Shown: piece after piece, positions 18,247-26,449 of the stretch
Layout of the letters: each line of letters starts with the position of its first letter
Numbering within the stretch: the stretch's first letter is position 1
Source of the DNA: Candidatus Acidiferrales bacterium
GTDB lineage: Bacteria > Acidobacteriota > Terriglobia > Acidiferrales > UBA7541
Assembly (NCBI GenBank): GCA_030038535.1
Contig: JASHSV010000306.1
Coordinates: 1-33,208 of the forward strand
Direction of reading: 5' to 3'
Length of the DNA stretch: 33,208 nucleotides
The notes under the pieces: model-generated
What the model was told of the DNA's origin: nothing
Database searches by the model: none
Seen by the model: the letters and a program-made list of their open reading frames with translations, nothing else
Translations under genes and position numbers: made by a program

Positions 18247-18936
18247 TTAATAAGGACGGACAATATCAGAAAACTGGAATTTAGTGTTGGGATTGCTGGC
18301 CACGATTTTCGCCTTCGAGTTATTGGCATCCACCACTTCCGTCACTTCGATCGTGCCGATGCGCGTTTGCGGCTCCGCCGCCTTATACACGCCGAACTTC
18401 ATGCCCACTTCCACGCCCGCGGCCGAGCCGAGGTTGATGGAAATGGTGTTGGCCAAAACTTGGGTGACGTAACCTTCGACTTTCGGCTGAGGCGCGGGAG
18501 CGGGCGCCGGCGGCGGCGCGGCCGCCTTGCGCACTTCGTCCGTCAAATCGCCCAGGTCCCGGCGGATGCGCGCCACGTCCGTCTTCACGCTCAGCAAGTC
18601 TTCCTGGTTGGAGACGCGAAGCGACGTCACCGAAGTGTCCGTGGCCTTCACTTGCTCCTGACTGGCGTGGATATCGTTGGCCAGCGCCTGCTGCTGTTCC
18701 TTCACCTTGGCAAGCTGGCCTTCGACGGCGTCGAGTCGCGCCGCCAGTTTGTCCAATTTTTCCTCGATCGTGGTGATTTCCGGGACCAGGTACTGTTGCA
18801 GCGCGGGATCCTTGAATTTGGCCACCGCAGCCTGGTTCTGTCCCGGCGCCTGCTGTTGTGCGCGCGCCGGCAGCGCTGGCCAGAGCAAAAGCCCCAGCCC
18901 GAGTGCCGCGGCTAGAATGCGCGCGTTGCTCCGCAT
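18247..18936 (-). CDS. Exported coiled-coil protein with FlgT-C-like domain
   Basis: 229 residues. A signal peptide is clear (ILAAALGLGLLLWPALPARA, then QQQAPGQ), and AAAGGAGG lies 9 nt before the ATG. Residues about 45-125 are a coiled coil (EEKLDKLAARLDAVEGQLAK, VKEQQQALANDI). A Pro/Ala linker leads to a C-terminal beta domain of about 75 residues (VEGYVTQVLANTISINLGSA, AGVEVGMKFGVYKA, IGTIEVTEVV, FSDIVRPY). This resembles the FlgT C-terminal or related SH3-like domain found in exported bacterial proteins. Function is unknown. It stands directly ahead of the FHA-cyclase gene and 144 nt after the PEGA kinase, which suggests one envelope-linked signalling unit. Confidence 0.8.
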   Translation of the reverse strand: MRSNARILAAALGLGLLLWPALPARAQQQAPGQNQAAVAKFKDPALQQYLVPEITTIEEKLDKLAARLDAVEGQLAKVKEQQQALANDIHASQEQVKATDTSVTSLRVSNQEDLLSVKTDVARIRRDLGDLTDEVRKAAAPPPAPAPAPQPKVEGYVTQVLANTISINLGSAAGVEVGMKFGVYKAAEPQTRIGTIEVTEVVDANNSKAKIVASNPNTKFQFSDIVRPY

Positions 18937-19080
18937 AATCGGAATCCTCCTTTACGAGTTGGACGCAGCGGGTCCGGAATCCGTGGAATGCCTCGTCCTC
19001 GGGACTCGCCCTGCATTCCCCCCGTTCCGGCCGTGTCGCGAATGCCGCGCGGCGGGAGCGCGCTCGAGGTCCGTCCGCGG

Positions 19081-21309
19081 CTACTGCCGCACCAATACCG
19101 CTTCCAGCGGCGAGGTGCGGCCCTGCTGCACGGTGACGCTCTGCCGGTACGGCGCGTACCCCTTCAGATACAGGGTCACCTCGAACTCGCCAGCAGGCAA
19201 TTCTATCTTAGACGGTGTGCGCCGTCCCGTGTTCTCTCCGTTGATGATGATGTCTGCCCCAACCGGAACGGAAAGCACGTCGAGAGTGCCCATGGCCGCG
19301 TTCTTGCCCGCCGCGGGCTGCCGCACTCGTTCTTCGGTAATCCGCCCCTCGCGCACCTCCACCGTCCGCGACACCGTGGAATAGCCGGCGAGTTTCACCG
19401 ACATGGAATAGCTTCCCGGCGAGAGGTCGGCAAACCGGCAAGGAGTGCGGCAATCCCCGATGGCGTTTCCTTGCGAGTCGGTCACCGTCACTGCGGCTCC
19501 CGGCGAATCCGTAAGCACGTCCACGGCGCCCTTGCCGGGCGTGCTCCAGGCCTTGTCCGAACTGCGCACCGGTGCGGAAGGCGCGGCGCCGGCAGGTGCC
19601 GAGGCCGCTTGTTCTTCGGCCTTCTCCACCTCAATTTGATCGATCACCCGGATCCTTCCGGGGAGCGTGGGAAGCCGGCGGAACAGAAGCTTGTGGTCGG
19701 CCGCGGAGAGCTTTCCGCTCAGTACCAGTGCATTTTCTCCAGGCGCAATCTGCACACGATCGGACATCCCCAGTTTTTCGAGCTGCGCTGCCATCTTTTC
19801 CTTAGCGGGCGCCAGGGAGGCCGGGAACTCCGGTGTGGGTGGGGCGCTGCCGCCGCTCGCGGCAACGGGCGAACTCGCAGCATTCGTCTCCGCCGCTTCG
19901 GTGGGTGTTGCGGACGCCGCGGCGGCGGGCTGCACCGCAGCCGGTTGTGCCCCGGCGGGTTGTGCGATGTCGGGCGCAGCGGGCGGCTTCGTTTGGGATT
20001 CGTCGGACGCAGGGGCTGGCTCGCTCGAAATCCCCGCCGCGACCGCGGCCCGGTGCCAGGCATCTTTCAGCGGGGCCGGAATCTGGTCCGGATATAAATA
20101 GCCTGCTGCGCCCGCCCCTCCCAGGAGTAACAGCAGCACCAGCACCACCCACAGGCCGGTGTGGCCTTTGCGCCGGGGTTGCTCCGGAATGACGAAGCGA
20201 GGAATGGACGGAGCATGCTGTGGCGTCGCGGCAGGCGCCGGAGCGGGCTTCGGCTCCGCGCGAGGCGGTTCCGCAGCTGCAGCGGGATGGATCGGTGAAG
20301 GCGGCGGAGAGGCCGGCGGCGCCGGCGGCGGAATCACCGGCGGTGCCGTGGCGAATTGTGCGGGAGATTCCGGCAGTGGCGCGGCCTCGCGCGGCGGGGA
20401 AACAATCTGCCCGGCAATCGTCGGGCGTGTCTGCGGCAGCACGGAGATGCGGCGGATCACCGTCTGTGCCGTGGTCGCCGGCGATTCGCGGTATGTGCGC
20501 AGCGCGTTCAAAAAATCTCCGCAGCTCGCGTAGCGATCCGCGGGGTCTTTCGAGAGCCCGCGCAAGATCACCGCATTCAGACCCGGATGTATTGACGAAT
20601 CGAGCTGGATGGGCGCCAGCGGCTCTTCGTGCACGATTTTGTAGATTACGGTGGTGACGTTTTTGCCGGGGAAGGGTCGCTCGCCGGTGAGCAGCTCGTA
20701 CAAGATCACCGCAAGCGCAAACACGTCCGCGCGTCCGTCCACCGGCCGGCCCTTCACCTGTTCGGGAGACATATAGCTGGGGGTACCGACGATTTGCCCG
20801 CTCTGTGTGCCGCCGCGCTCCAGGATTTTCGCCGTCCCGAAATCGGTGAGTTTCACCGTGTCCAGCTCGCCCATCAGCAGGTTGGCGGGCTTGATGTCGC
20901 GGTGCACGATGTGGCTGTGGTGCGCGTAGTCCAGTGCCCGGCAGGCCTGTTCCATGATGCGCAGCACCCGCGGGATCGGAAACGCCTGTTTTTCCTCGAT
21001 CATCTTCGCCAGGCTGCGTCCCTGCACGAATTCCATGGTGATGTAGAAGAGGCCGCCGTCGGCATCCACACCCGCGTCGTGGATTACGACGATGTTGGGG
21101 TGCGCCAGCCGGCCGGCCGCGCGGATTTCATTCTGGAAGCGTTCGAGAGCTTCCGGGTCGTCTTTGCCCTGGCGCACGTCGTCCAGCTTCAGCGTTTTCA
21201 CCGCCACCGTGCGGCCGATCAGCGGGTCGCGCGAGCGGTACACCACCCCCATGGCGCCGCGGCCAACCTCTTCGAGCAATTCGTATCGTCCTGCCTTTTG
21301 CGGCGCCAT
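19081..21309 (-). CDS. Transmembrane Ser/Thr protein kinase with PEGA domains
   Basis: 742 residues from the ATG at 21309, chosen because GGAG precedes it and the kinase begins within eight residues. The open frame extends 37 codons further upstream without family resemblance. The kinase domain is complete: glycine loop VGRGAMGVVY, Lys38 (VAVKTL), catalytic HRD 136-138 ([10 protein letters not shown]), DFG 156-158 (LTDFGTAKI) and GTPSYMSPEQ. A long Pro/Ala-rich linker follows, then one membrane helix at about 382-403 (LWVVLVLLLLLGGAGAAGYL). The outer part carries a BON-like segment (about 525-590) and two PEGA domains, the first with LSPGSYSMSVKLAGY and the second with LPAGEFEVTLYLKGY. It probably senses an extracytoplasmic ligand or wall component and phosphorylates cytoplasmic proteins. 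Confidence 0.95.
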   Translation of the reverse strand: MAPQKAGRYELLEEVGRGAMGVVYRSRDPLIGRTVAVKTLKLDDVRQGKDDPEALERFQNEIRAAGRLAHPNIVVIHDAGVDADGGLFYITMEFVQGRSLAKMIEEKQAFPIPRVLRIMEQACRALDYAHHSHIVHRDIKPANLLMGELDTVKLTDFGTAKILERGGTQSGQIVGTPSYMSPEQVKGRPVDGRADVFALAVILYELLTGERPFPGKNVTTVIYKIVHEEPLAPIQLDSSIHPGLNAVILRGLSKDPADRYASCGDFLNALRTYRESPATTAQTVIRRISVLPQTRPTIAGQIVSPPREAAPLPESPAQFATAPPVIPPPAPPASPPPSPIHPAAAAEPPRAEPKPAPAPAATPQHAPSIPRFVIPEQPRRKGHTGLWVVLVLLLLLGGAGAAGYLYPDQIPAPLKDAWHRAAVAAGISSEPAPASDESQTKPPAAPDIAQPAGAQPAAVQPAAAASATPTEAAETNAASSPVAASGGSAPPTPEFPASLAPAKEKMAAQLEKLGMSDRVQIAPGENALVLSGKLSAADHKLLFRRLPTLPGRIRVIDQIEVEKAEEQAASAPAGAAPSAPVRSSDKAWSTPGKGAVDVLTDSPGAAVTVTDSQGNAIGDCRTPCRFADLSPGSYSMSVKLAGYSTVSRTVEVREGRITEERVRQPAAGKNAAMGTLDVLSVPVGADIIINGENTGRRTPSKIELPAGEFEVTLYLKGYAPYRQSVTVQQGRTSPLEAVLVRQ

Positions 21310-21536
21310 ATCTCCACGGAATATATCGGCGGGAACCGGAAGCGGCACGCCCTGAGTTTCGCGGGCCAGCCCGTTTCTCAAGCTGTTCTGGGGCGGGGAA
21401 TCCGCGCCCGGTCGCCGCAAACGGGACCGGCTGCCTGGTTCCGGCTAAATTCCGCTTTACTCAGGCAATTTACGCCCCCCGCGCGGGAGCGTCAACCACG
21501 GCCGGCATCGCTGTGCTACAGCGCGTAACCGCGAGG

Positions 21537-22208
21537 TCAGTGCGAAGGCGCGGGCTTCACGGCGGGCCGCGGTTCTGCGTCTTTCAGGGTGTGCAGGACG
21601 TCCGCGATCTTTATCGGTGCTTTGTCCGCGTCCACTTCGTCCGTGTCGTCGGTGATGTTGTAGGCTTTGTTGATCAGATCAACGTATTCCGAAGCGGGTT
21701 TCGAGAATTTTGCGTCCGCGTCTTTCAGTTTGGCCGCGTGGCAGGCCAAATAACCTTCCACGAAACCCAGTTCAGCCGCGGGGTCGGCGTCAAACCAGAA
21801 TCTTCCATCGAACTGGCCGTGCGCTTCCGTCGGAGTCGCGCCCGCCACCGGCGCGGACGGATCGTTCCCGGCCTTGCGCAGCAGATCCAGCGCTTCGCTC
21901 ACCGTCTGCTTCCGCAGCGCTGGATCCGATAGGTAATATTTGTTGAGTTCGTCGATATACACCTGGATTTCCTTGGTAAAGGCCACGCTGCCGCGATACT
22001 CGAAGCCGTAGCAGTCTTCGTACCCGGAAATCACCCCGTACTGTTCCCAACCGCCCAGCGAAAGCCACCAGTCGCCGTTGTACCTGGGCGCCGCACTTTT
22101 TTCTGCAGGTTTTCCGGCGGGCTGCGATTGCCCGCGCGACGCTTGCGGCAGAAACAGCAGCGCAAAAAGAACAAGGATCGCGGAAGAGAGGCTGCGGACT
22201 TGCGCCAT
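21537..22208 (-). CDS. Small exported protein of unknown function
   Basis: 223 residues from the ATG at 22208, chosen because the signal peptide starts there (AQVRSLSSAILVLFALLFLP, cleavage near SRGQ). The longer open frame overlaps the radical SAM gene in another frame. The mature part is acidic and rich in aromatic residues early on (YNGDWWLSLGGWEQYGVISG, YEDCYGFEYRG). It then has helical stretches (YIDELNKYYLSDPALRKQTV, EYVDLINKAYNITDDTDEVD). It contains two cysteines (EDCYGF, LACHAAK). I recognise no family. It starts 13 nt after the radical SAM stop, so the two genes are almost certainly co-transcribed. Confidence 0.75.
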   Translation of the reverse strand: MAQVRSLSSAILVLFALLFLPQASRGQSQPAGKPAEKSAAPRYNGDWWLSLGGWEQYGVISGYEDCYGFEYRGSVAFTKEIQVYIDELNKYYLSDPALRKQTVSEALDLLRKAGNDPSAPVAGATPTEAHGQFDGRFWFDADPAAELGFVEGYLACHAAKLKDADAKFSKPASEYVDLINKAYNITDDTDEVDADKAPIKIADVLHTLKDAEPRPAVKPAPSH

Positions 22209-22221
22209 ACCCGATGGACGC

Positions 22222-23283
22222 TCAGTCGCCGGATTCGGTTTCGATCTGCACGAGCGGGTCGGCCACTTCCAGTTCTTCGAGCCGCCCGTGGCTGGGCGCG
22301 GGCAGGGGGTCCAGGTGCTGCGGGGCGCGCCAGTGGTCGATGTAGGAGGTTTGCTGCACGCAGGACACCGTGCATTGCGCCGTGCATGGCTTTCGCGTGT
22401 AGAACTCGCGCCGCACATCCGCGCTGGTATAACGCTCCAGCGGAACGCCCGGCCAGCCGCGCTGCTGCGAGCAGTAATGCACCAGGCCGTCCTCGCAAAT
22501 GTATAGGTAGCGGCCCCCGGCACGGCAGCGCCAGTCATTGGGCTTGCCTTCGGCCAGGTTGCGCTGGAAGCGGTTGAAGCGCGAATAAGAGCCCTTGCTC
22601 ATGTCCATGATGCGGTCGAACACGCTGCGTTCGACCGGCTGCAGCGCGCGCAACTGGCCCGAGCCGTCGTGGATGATCCCCACCGTGCTGGTGAATCCCA
22701 GTTCGCGCGCCCGCGAAGCGATTACCAGCGCGTCCTCCGGGTTGTTCACCCCGCTGCCCAGAACGCTGTTGATGTTCACGTGGAAATCGGCATATTCGGC
22801 CAGCAGGCGCAGCTTTTGGTCCAGCACCTTCAGGCTCTTCTTCGACACCTCGTCCGGAAATACGTTGTCGATGCTGATCTGCAAATGGTCGAGCCCCGCC
22901 CGGTTCAGCCGCTCGATGCGCTCGCGCACCAGCAGGTAGCCGTTCGTGATCATTCCCGCGATTCGATTGTGGTGCTTGATGCGACGGATGATCTCGTCCA
23001 GTTCGGGATGCAGCAGGGGCTCGCCCCCGCTGATCGTGATGAGCGACGTGCCCAGCTCCGCCAGTTTGTCGATCCGCCGGACCATCTGTTCCAGGGCAAC
23101 CGGAGCGGAAACGTCGTCATACTCATTGCAATAGCTGCAGTCGAGATTGCACCGGCGGATGGGAATGATGTGCGCCTGCACCACGTGGCGCGTCGAAAGC
23201 AGCGCTTTCCCGATTAGCCACAGCTCGTGCGTGGTTCGCCGGGCCGCAAGCCAGCGCCTTCTGAATCTGTCGCGTCTTGCCAC
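22222..23283 (-). CDS. Radical SAM enzyme with SPASM-like C-terminus
   Basis: 353 residues starting with GTG at 23283, with AAGGAAG about 8 nt upstream. The radical SAM signature CxxxCxxC is at C45, C49 and C52 ([13 protein letters not shown]) and binds the 4Fe-4S cluster that cleaves S-adenosylmethionine. [16 protein letters not shown] is the expected SAM-binding GGE motif, and MITNGYLL and LQISID are later barrel strands. The C-terminal region from about residue 250 is cysteine-rich ([20 protein letters not shown], then YCSQQRG, then [14 protein letters not shown]), as in SPASM/Twitch auxiliary-cluster domains. The substrate is unknown. The only gene tightly linked is the exported protein 13 nt downstream, which might be a substrate or partner (inference). 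Confidence 0.9.
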   Translation of the reverse strand: MARRDRFRRRWLAARRTTHELWLIGKALLSTRHVVQAHIIPIRRCNLDCSYCNEYDDVSAPVALEQMVRRIDKLAELGTSLITISGGEPLLHPELDEIIRRIKHHNRIAGMITNGYLLVRERIERLNRAGLDHLQISIDNVFPDEVSKKSLKVLDQKLRLLAEYADFHVNINSVLGSGVNNPEDALVIASRARELGFTSTVGIIHDGSGQLRALQPVERSVFDRIMDMSKGSYSRFNRFQRNLAEGKPNDWRCRAGGRYLYICEDGLVHYCSQQRGWPGVPLERYTSADVRREFYTRKPCTAQCTVSCVQQTSYIDHWRAPQHLDPLPAPSHGRLEELEVADPLVQIETESGD

Positions 23284-23516
23284 TCGATGTCTTCCTTACA
23301 GTACGATGCTCACCCCGGTTCCGGAGATTCGCCGGGCAGCCTGGTGTTACCGAGAGATTCCCCCGCGTGCGTGAACCGCACGTATCCTGCGTACATCCAA
23401 TCAAGCCCTAGTATGCCCCAGGCAGGAGCAGGGTTTCAAAGCGTTTTGTCCACGGCTGTACCCGGGCCGGAGATTCAGAACTACTCACGTAGAGTTGGTG
23501 GTCCGTGGTCGGCGCC

Positions 23517-24461
23517 TTAGGCGCGTAGAGCCACGCTATGCGGTCGGAGGGTCAGCATCAGTTCGGCGAACTCACCCGGATCGAGCGATTGCTCGCCATC
23601 CGATAGCGCGCGCCCGGGGCACGGATGGACTTCAATCAACAGCCCATCGGCGCCTACCGCTGCGGCCGCGCGAGATGCCGGAGCCACCAGCGCGCGCTTC
23701 CCGGTTCCGTGCGACGGGTCCACGATCACCGGAAGGTGCGTGAGTTGTTTTGCCAATGCGACGCCTGCAAGGTCGAGCGTATTGCGCGTCGCGGTTTCGA
23801 AGGTGCGAATTCCTCGTTCGCACAGCACCACCTGAGGATTGCCCCCGCTGAGCAAATACTCCGCAGCCAGCAGCCACTCCTGAATCGTTGCCGAAGGGCC
23901 GCGCTTCAGAAGCACCGGTTTCGTGGATGTCGCCAGCCGCCGCAGCAACGCGTAGTTCTGCATGTTGCGCGCGCCTACCTGGAGCATATCGGCGTGCTCG
24001 GCCACCAGATCCACATCTTCCGGACTCAGCACCTCGGTCACCACGGGGAGGCCGGATTCCCGGCCTGCCTCGGCCAGCCAGCCCAGCGCCTTCCGGCCGA
24101 GCCCCTGGAAATCGTACGGAGACGTGCGTGGTTTGTAGGCCCCGCCGCGCAGCATGTCGGCCCCCGCGGCCTTCACGCGCCGCGCGGTTTCGCGGATTTG
24201 TTGGCGCGATTCAATCGAGCAGGGCCCCGCCATCACCACCAGTTCTCCCGTTCCAATGGACACGCACCCCGCCGTGACGATTGTGCTCTCGGGATGAGAC
24301 TCGCGGCTGGCCATGCGGAACGGCGGAGCTTGCTTCACTAGTACTGTCGGCGAAGTGGGCAGAGCCGCGGCCCGCTGCCGCGGCCCGCCGGGGTGGGGCG
24401 GCCGCCTTTCCACGATTCGGGCTGCTGGCGTTGGTTGCTGGCGTAACGCTCGCGAATTCAT
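23517..24461 (-). CDS. aroF: 3-deoxy-7-phosphoheptulonate (DAHP) synthase, type I-beta
   Basis: 314 residues. The start is the ATG at 24461, which overlaps the prephenate dehydratase stop as ATGA; the longer open frame upstream is a shadow of that gene. It condenses phosphoenolpyruvate with erythrose 4-phosphate, the entry step of aromatic synthesis. Core motifs: [11 protein letters not shown] (metal ligand Cys81), [19 protein letters not shown] (Lys110), [27 protein letters not shown], and [20 protein letters not shown]. The first about 55 residues are Pro/Arg-rich and low in complexity; I see no ACT-like or ferredoxin-like regulatory domain. The chorismate mutase of the operon is a separate protein rather than fused as in some relatives, and might form a complex with it. 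A short GCGCC-TAA-GGCGC inverted repeat encloses the stop codon. Symbol is by family, not by orthology. Confidence 0.95.
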   Translation of the reverse strand: MNSRALRQQPTPAARIVERRPPHPGGPRQRAAALPTSPTVLVKQAPPFRMASRESHPESTIVTAGCVSIGTGELVVMAGPCSIESRQQIRETARRVKAAGADMLRGGAYKPRTSPYDFQGLGRKALGWLAEAGRESGLPVVTEVLSPEDVDLVAEHADMLQVGARNMQNYALLRRLATSTKPVLLKRGPSATIQEWLLAAEYLLSGGNPQVVLCERGIRTFETATRNTLDLAGVALAKQLTHLPVIVDPSHGTGKRALVAPASRAAAAVGADGLLIEVHPCPGRALSDGEQSLDPGEFAELMLTLRPHSVALRA

Positions 24462-25336
24462 TGGATCCTCCCGGGCACTGCTGCGATTCGTTCGCTCGCC
24501 ACGCGCGCGGCTTTGTAGCAGCCCAGCACGCGCAGCGACTCGGCGTTTTGCGCCAATTCCTCGAGCGCATCTTCGAGCGGCTCGCCGGCGCTCGCTTCCA
24601 CATCGAGAAAGAACCGGTACTCCCACGGGCAGCCGAGGATGGGTCTGCTCTCGATCTTTAAGAGATTCAGCCCGCGTCTCGCAAAAAGCTCCAGCGCCGC
24701 AGCCAGAGAGCCGGGAACGTGCGCCACGCGCAGCGCCAGCGTCGCCTTGTCTCCCCTCTGCGGCCCGCCGGAGGTGGGCTCGGCGAGAAGCAGAAAGCGC
24801 GTAAAGTTTCCCGCGCTGTCCTGCACATTCCGCGCGAGGATCGCTCCATGCAGCTGCTCGGCGGCGCGCTCGCTGGCGATCGCCGCTCGCGTGCGGTCGC
24901 CGCTCTCCAACACGCGCCGCACACTGCCCGCCGTATCCTCGGCGGCCACGCGCGCCCATTCCCGGTGCGCGGCAAACAGCCTTTCGCACTGCGCCAGTGC
25001 CATGGGGTGGGATTCGACCGAACGAATTCCAACGAGCGTGGCGCCCGGACATGCGATCAGGTGCAGTTCTACGGGCACAATCGTCTCTGCGGCGATCGTC
25101 AGCTCGCTCTCGAGCATCAGGTCGTAGACGCGCACCACCGAGCCGGCCAGCGAATTTTCGATGGGTACCACCAGCGCGTCCGCCAGGCCCACAGCCACGG
25201 CCGCGAACGCCGCTTCGAAAGTTGGCTGCGGAATCGTGATCGCGCCATCGCCCAGAAGACGGATGGCGGCTTCCTCGCTGAATGCGCCTGGCTCGCCCTG
25301 GAACGCCACGCGCACGGGCTGGTCGTTCACGCGCAT
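24458..25336 (-). CDS. pheA: Prephenate dehydratase with ACT domain
   Basis: 292 residues. It converts prephenate to phenylpyruvate, the committed step to phenylalanine. The catalytic domain (about 8-185) shows [37 protein letters not shown] and the essential Thr-Arg-Phe at 179-181 (GNFTRFLLL). The C-terminal ACT domain (about 197-275) carries [20 protein letters not shown] and the ESRP motif at 229-232, which in this family binds phenylalanine for feedback inhibition. Unlike the enterobacterial enzyme it lacks a fused chorismate mutase, which is encoded just upstream and overlaps its start by 10 nt. GGGAGA lies within the upstream gene at good spacing. The stop overlaps the DAHP synthase start, so the three genes are translationally coupled. 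Confidence 0.96.
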   Translation of the reverse strand: MRVNDQPVRVAFQGEPGAFSEEAAIRLLGDGAITIPQPTFEAAFAAVAVGLADALVVPIENSLAGSVVRVYDLMLESELTIAAETIVPVELHLIACPGATLVGIRSVESHPMALAQCERLFAAHREWARVAAEDTAGSVRRVLESGDRTRAAIASERAAEQLHGAILARNVQDSAGNFTRFLLLAEPTSGGPQRGDKATLALRVAHVPGSLAAALELFARRGLNLLKIESRPILGCPWEYRFFLDVEASAGEPLEDALEELAQNAESLRVLGCYKAARVASERIAAVPGRIQ

Positions 25337-25641
25337 GCCCGTCTCCCCGCTGCGCGCATCGCAGGCTTGCGGCGAAGCGTCCGCCGGGCCGCGCGCCGCG
25401 ATTCCGCCAGGATGGCGCAGAACAGCCGTTCGATGGCCGCCGGGCCCAGCGGCCCGCGCGTGAGCGCCCGCATCCGGGCCAGGATTTCGCGCTCGCGCCT
25501 CGCGTCGCGCAGCGGCAGCCCGGCCCCGCGCTTTTTCCGGCCCACCTCCAGCGCTATCCCCGCACGCCGGTTAAGCAGGCTCAGCAGCTCCGCGTCGATT
25601 GCGTCGATTTCGTCTCTCCTGCGTTCGATTGCAGCGACCAT
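25327..25641 (-). CDS. Chorismate mutase, AroQ type
   Basis: 104 residues, all helical. It rearranges chorismate to prephenate. AroQ features: [20 protein letters not shown], then [14 protein letters not shown] (substrate-contacting Arg and Lys), then [14 protein letters not shown] (the Asp/Arg/Glu helix), then [14 protein letters not shown]. The basic tail ([20 protein letters not shown]) is encoded near the overlap with pheA. The ATG at 25641 has GGAGG five nt upstream. That Shine-Dalgarno sequence sits only a few bases after the T tract of the attenuator terminator, so transcription reaches this gene only by readthrough. First structural gene of the operon. Confidence 0.92.
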   Translation of the reverse strand: MVAAIERRRDEIDAIDAELLSLLNRRAGIALEVGRKKRGAGLPLRDARREREILARMRALTRGPLGPAAIERLFCAILAESRRAARRTLRRKPAMRAAGRRACA

Positions 25642-25653
25642 GGCATCCTCCGG

Positions 25654-25692
25654 AAAACAAAAAAGGCCGCGAACCCTTCGAAGGTCGCGGCC
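25654..25692 (-). terminator. Attenuator terminator ahead of chorismate mutase
   Basis: Minus-strand RNA: GGCCGCGA pairs with TCGCGGCC (8 bp). The stem extends by CC/GG after a 2-nt bulge, with loop TTCGAA. TTTTTTGTTTT follows immediately (25654-25664). It is a textbook intrinsic terminator located between the leader peptide and the first gene of the operon, where a constitutive terminator would make no sense, so conditional termination is the natural reading. Confidence 0.9.
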
Positions 25693-25786
25693 AGTCTGGG
25701 TATCTCGGCTTTACTCGGTTACTTCATTCACCTCAACCGCGCACAGCCGCCAGCCTGTCCGCTTCTCCGTAGTAATAGGAGAAGCG
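25687..25786 (-). promoter_or_regulatory. Phe/Tyr transcription attenuator: pause hairpin and antiterminator
   Basis: Segment 1/2 hairpin: CGCTTCTCC (25778-25786) pairs perfectly with GGAGAAGCG (25760-25768); the 9-nt loop TATTACTAC is exactly three Tyr codons of the leader. Antiterminator: GCGGACAGGCTGG (25750-25762) pairs with CCAGACTGGCCGC (25687-25699), 11 of 13 positions Watson-Crick with two isolated purine-purine mismatches. It shares 3 nt with the hairpin and 6 nt with the terminator stem, so the three structures compete. A ribosome stalled at the Tyr/Phe codons would break the hairpin, free the antiterminator strand and allow readthrough. The structures were read by eye; energies were not calculated. 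Confidence 0.85.
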
Positions 25787-25819
25787 GTAAGCAAAGGCGT
25801 AGATGCGCGTCTGCGTCAT
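25733..25819 (-). CDS. Aromatic-rich leader peptide of the phe-type attenuator
   Basis: A 28-codon frame, ATG at 25819 to TGA at 25733. Residues 6-18 read IYAFAYRFSYYYG: Tyr at 7, 11, 15, 16, 17 and Phe at 9, 13, so seven of the eleven residues 7-17 are aromatic. The remainder (MTQTR before, EADRLAAVRG after) is ordinary. It starts about 28 nt after the predicted transcription start with only a weak GAG ribosome site, and ends about 40 nt before the terminator stem. The peptide itself is probably without function. Its translation rate reports charged tRNA-Tyr and tRNA-Phe, as pheL does for Phe in enterobacteria. It precedes chorismate mutase, prephenate dehydratase and DAHP synthase. Confidence 0.88.
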   Translation of the reverse strand: MTQTRIYAFAYRFSYYYGEADRLAAVRG

Positions 25820-25853
25820 TCTCGAAACCGCGGGCAAATCTCGCCGCACTTAG

Positions 25854-25882
25854 AGTCTAGGAGAGCGCCCGATGGAAGTCAA
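25854..25882 (-). promoter_or_regulatory. Sigma70-like promoter of the aromatic operon
   Basis: TTGACT (25877-25882) and TAGACT (25854-25859) on the minus strand are separated by exactly 17 bp; the boxes match five of six and four of six consensus bases. Initiation is expected near 25847, about 28 nt before the leader-peptide ATG. It is the best promoter match in the window. Confidence 0.7.
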
Positions 25883-25996
25883 GATAGGACTCCGCGCGTG
25901 TGGCCTCCTCGATAACCTGCGCGTGGAGCCGGCATCGATCCCGCCGTCCTTCGCGCGAGTATCCAGAGTCGTTCCTTCTGAATCCAACTTCCGGCA

Positions 25997-26002
25997 TATA
26001 AT
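25997..26002 (+). promoter_or_regulatory. -10 box of the OsmC-type gene
   Basis: A perfect TATAAT lies 21 bases before the ATG at 26024, so the leader would be short. No good -35 match is present at 16-18 bp. The promoter is divergent from the aromatic operon promoter about 115 bp away. Confidence 0.5.
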
Positions 26003-26023
26003 CTGCGACCTAGAGGAGATTCG

Positions 26024-26449
26024 ATGATTCGCAAAGCCTCGGCAGTTTGGAATGGCACGTTGAAGGACGGAAAGGGAACGGTGACGACGGAAAGCGGTGT
26101 GCTCGCCCAAACGCCGTATTCCTTCCGCAGCCGCTTTGAGACCGAGAAGGGCACCAATCCTGAGGAGTTGATCGCCGCGGCTCATGCCGGCTGCTTCACC
26201 ATGGCTCTTTCCGCGCAACTTACGGGCGCAGGCCTCACTCCGGAGAGCCTGGCCACCTCCGCCGCGCTCACCCTCGAACAGGTGGAGAAGGCGTGGACAG
26301 TCACCAAGATTCATCTCGAGGTGAACGCACGCGTCCCCGGCGCCACGAACGAAGCCTTTCAGAAAGTCGCCGCCGACGCCAAGGCCAACTGCCCCATCTC
26401 GCGGCTTCTCAAGGCCGAAATTACGCTGAAAGCAAACCTGAATAATTGA
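26024..26449 (+). CDS. OsmC family peroxidase
   Basis: 141 residues, the usual size. OsmC/Ohr-family enzymes reduce organic hydroperoxides in the cytoplasm using two cysteines. These are Cys57 (NPEELIAAAHAGCFTM) and Cys123 (KANCPISRLLKAEITL), and the NPEELIAAAHAGCF motif around the first is diagnostic. The N-terminal ASAVWNGTLKDGKGTVTTES and SFRSRFETEKGTNPEE fit the OsmC rather than the Ohr subgroup. GAGGAG precedes the ATG by five bases. It is monocistronic as far as can be seen: 225 bases separate it from the next gene. Confidence 0.95.
   Translation: MIRKASAVWNGTLKDGKGTVTTESGVLAQTPYSFRSRFETEKGTNPEELIAAAHAGCFTMALSAQLTGAGLTPESLATSAALTLEQVEKAWTVTKIHLEVNARVPGATNEAFQKVAADAKANCPISRLLKAEITLKANLNN

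Noticed and set aside
21509-21523. Small hairpin CGCTGT-GCT-ACAGCG after the exported-protein gene
   Set aside because: Six-bp stem with no T tract on the transcribed strand; too weak to list as a terminator.
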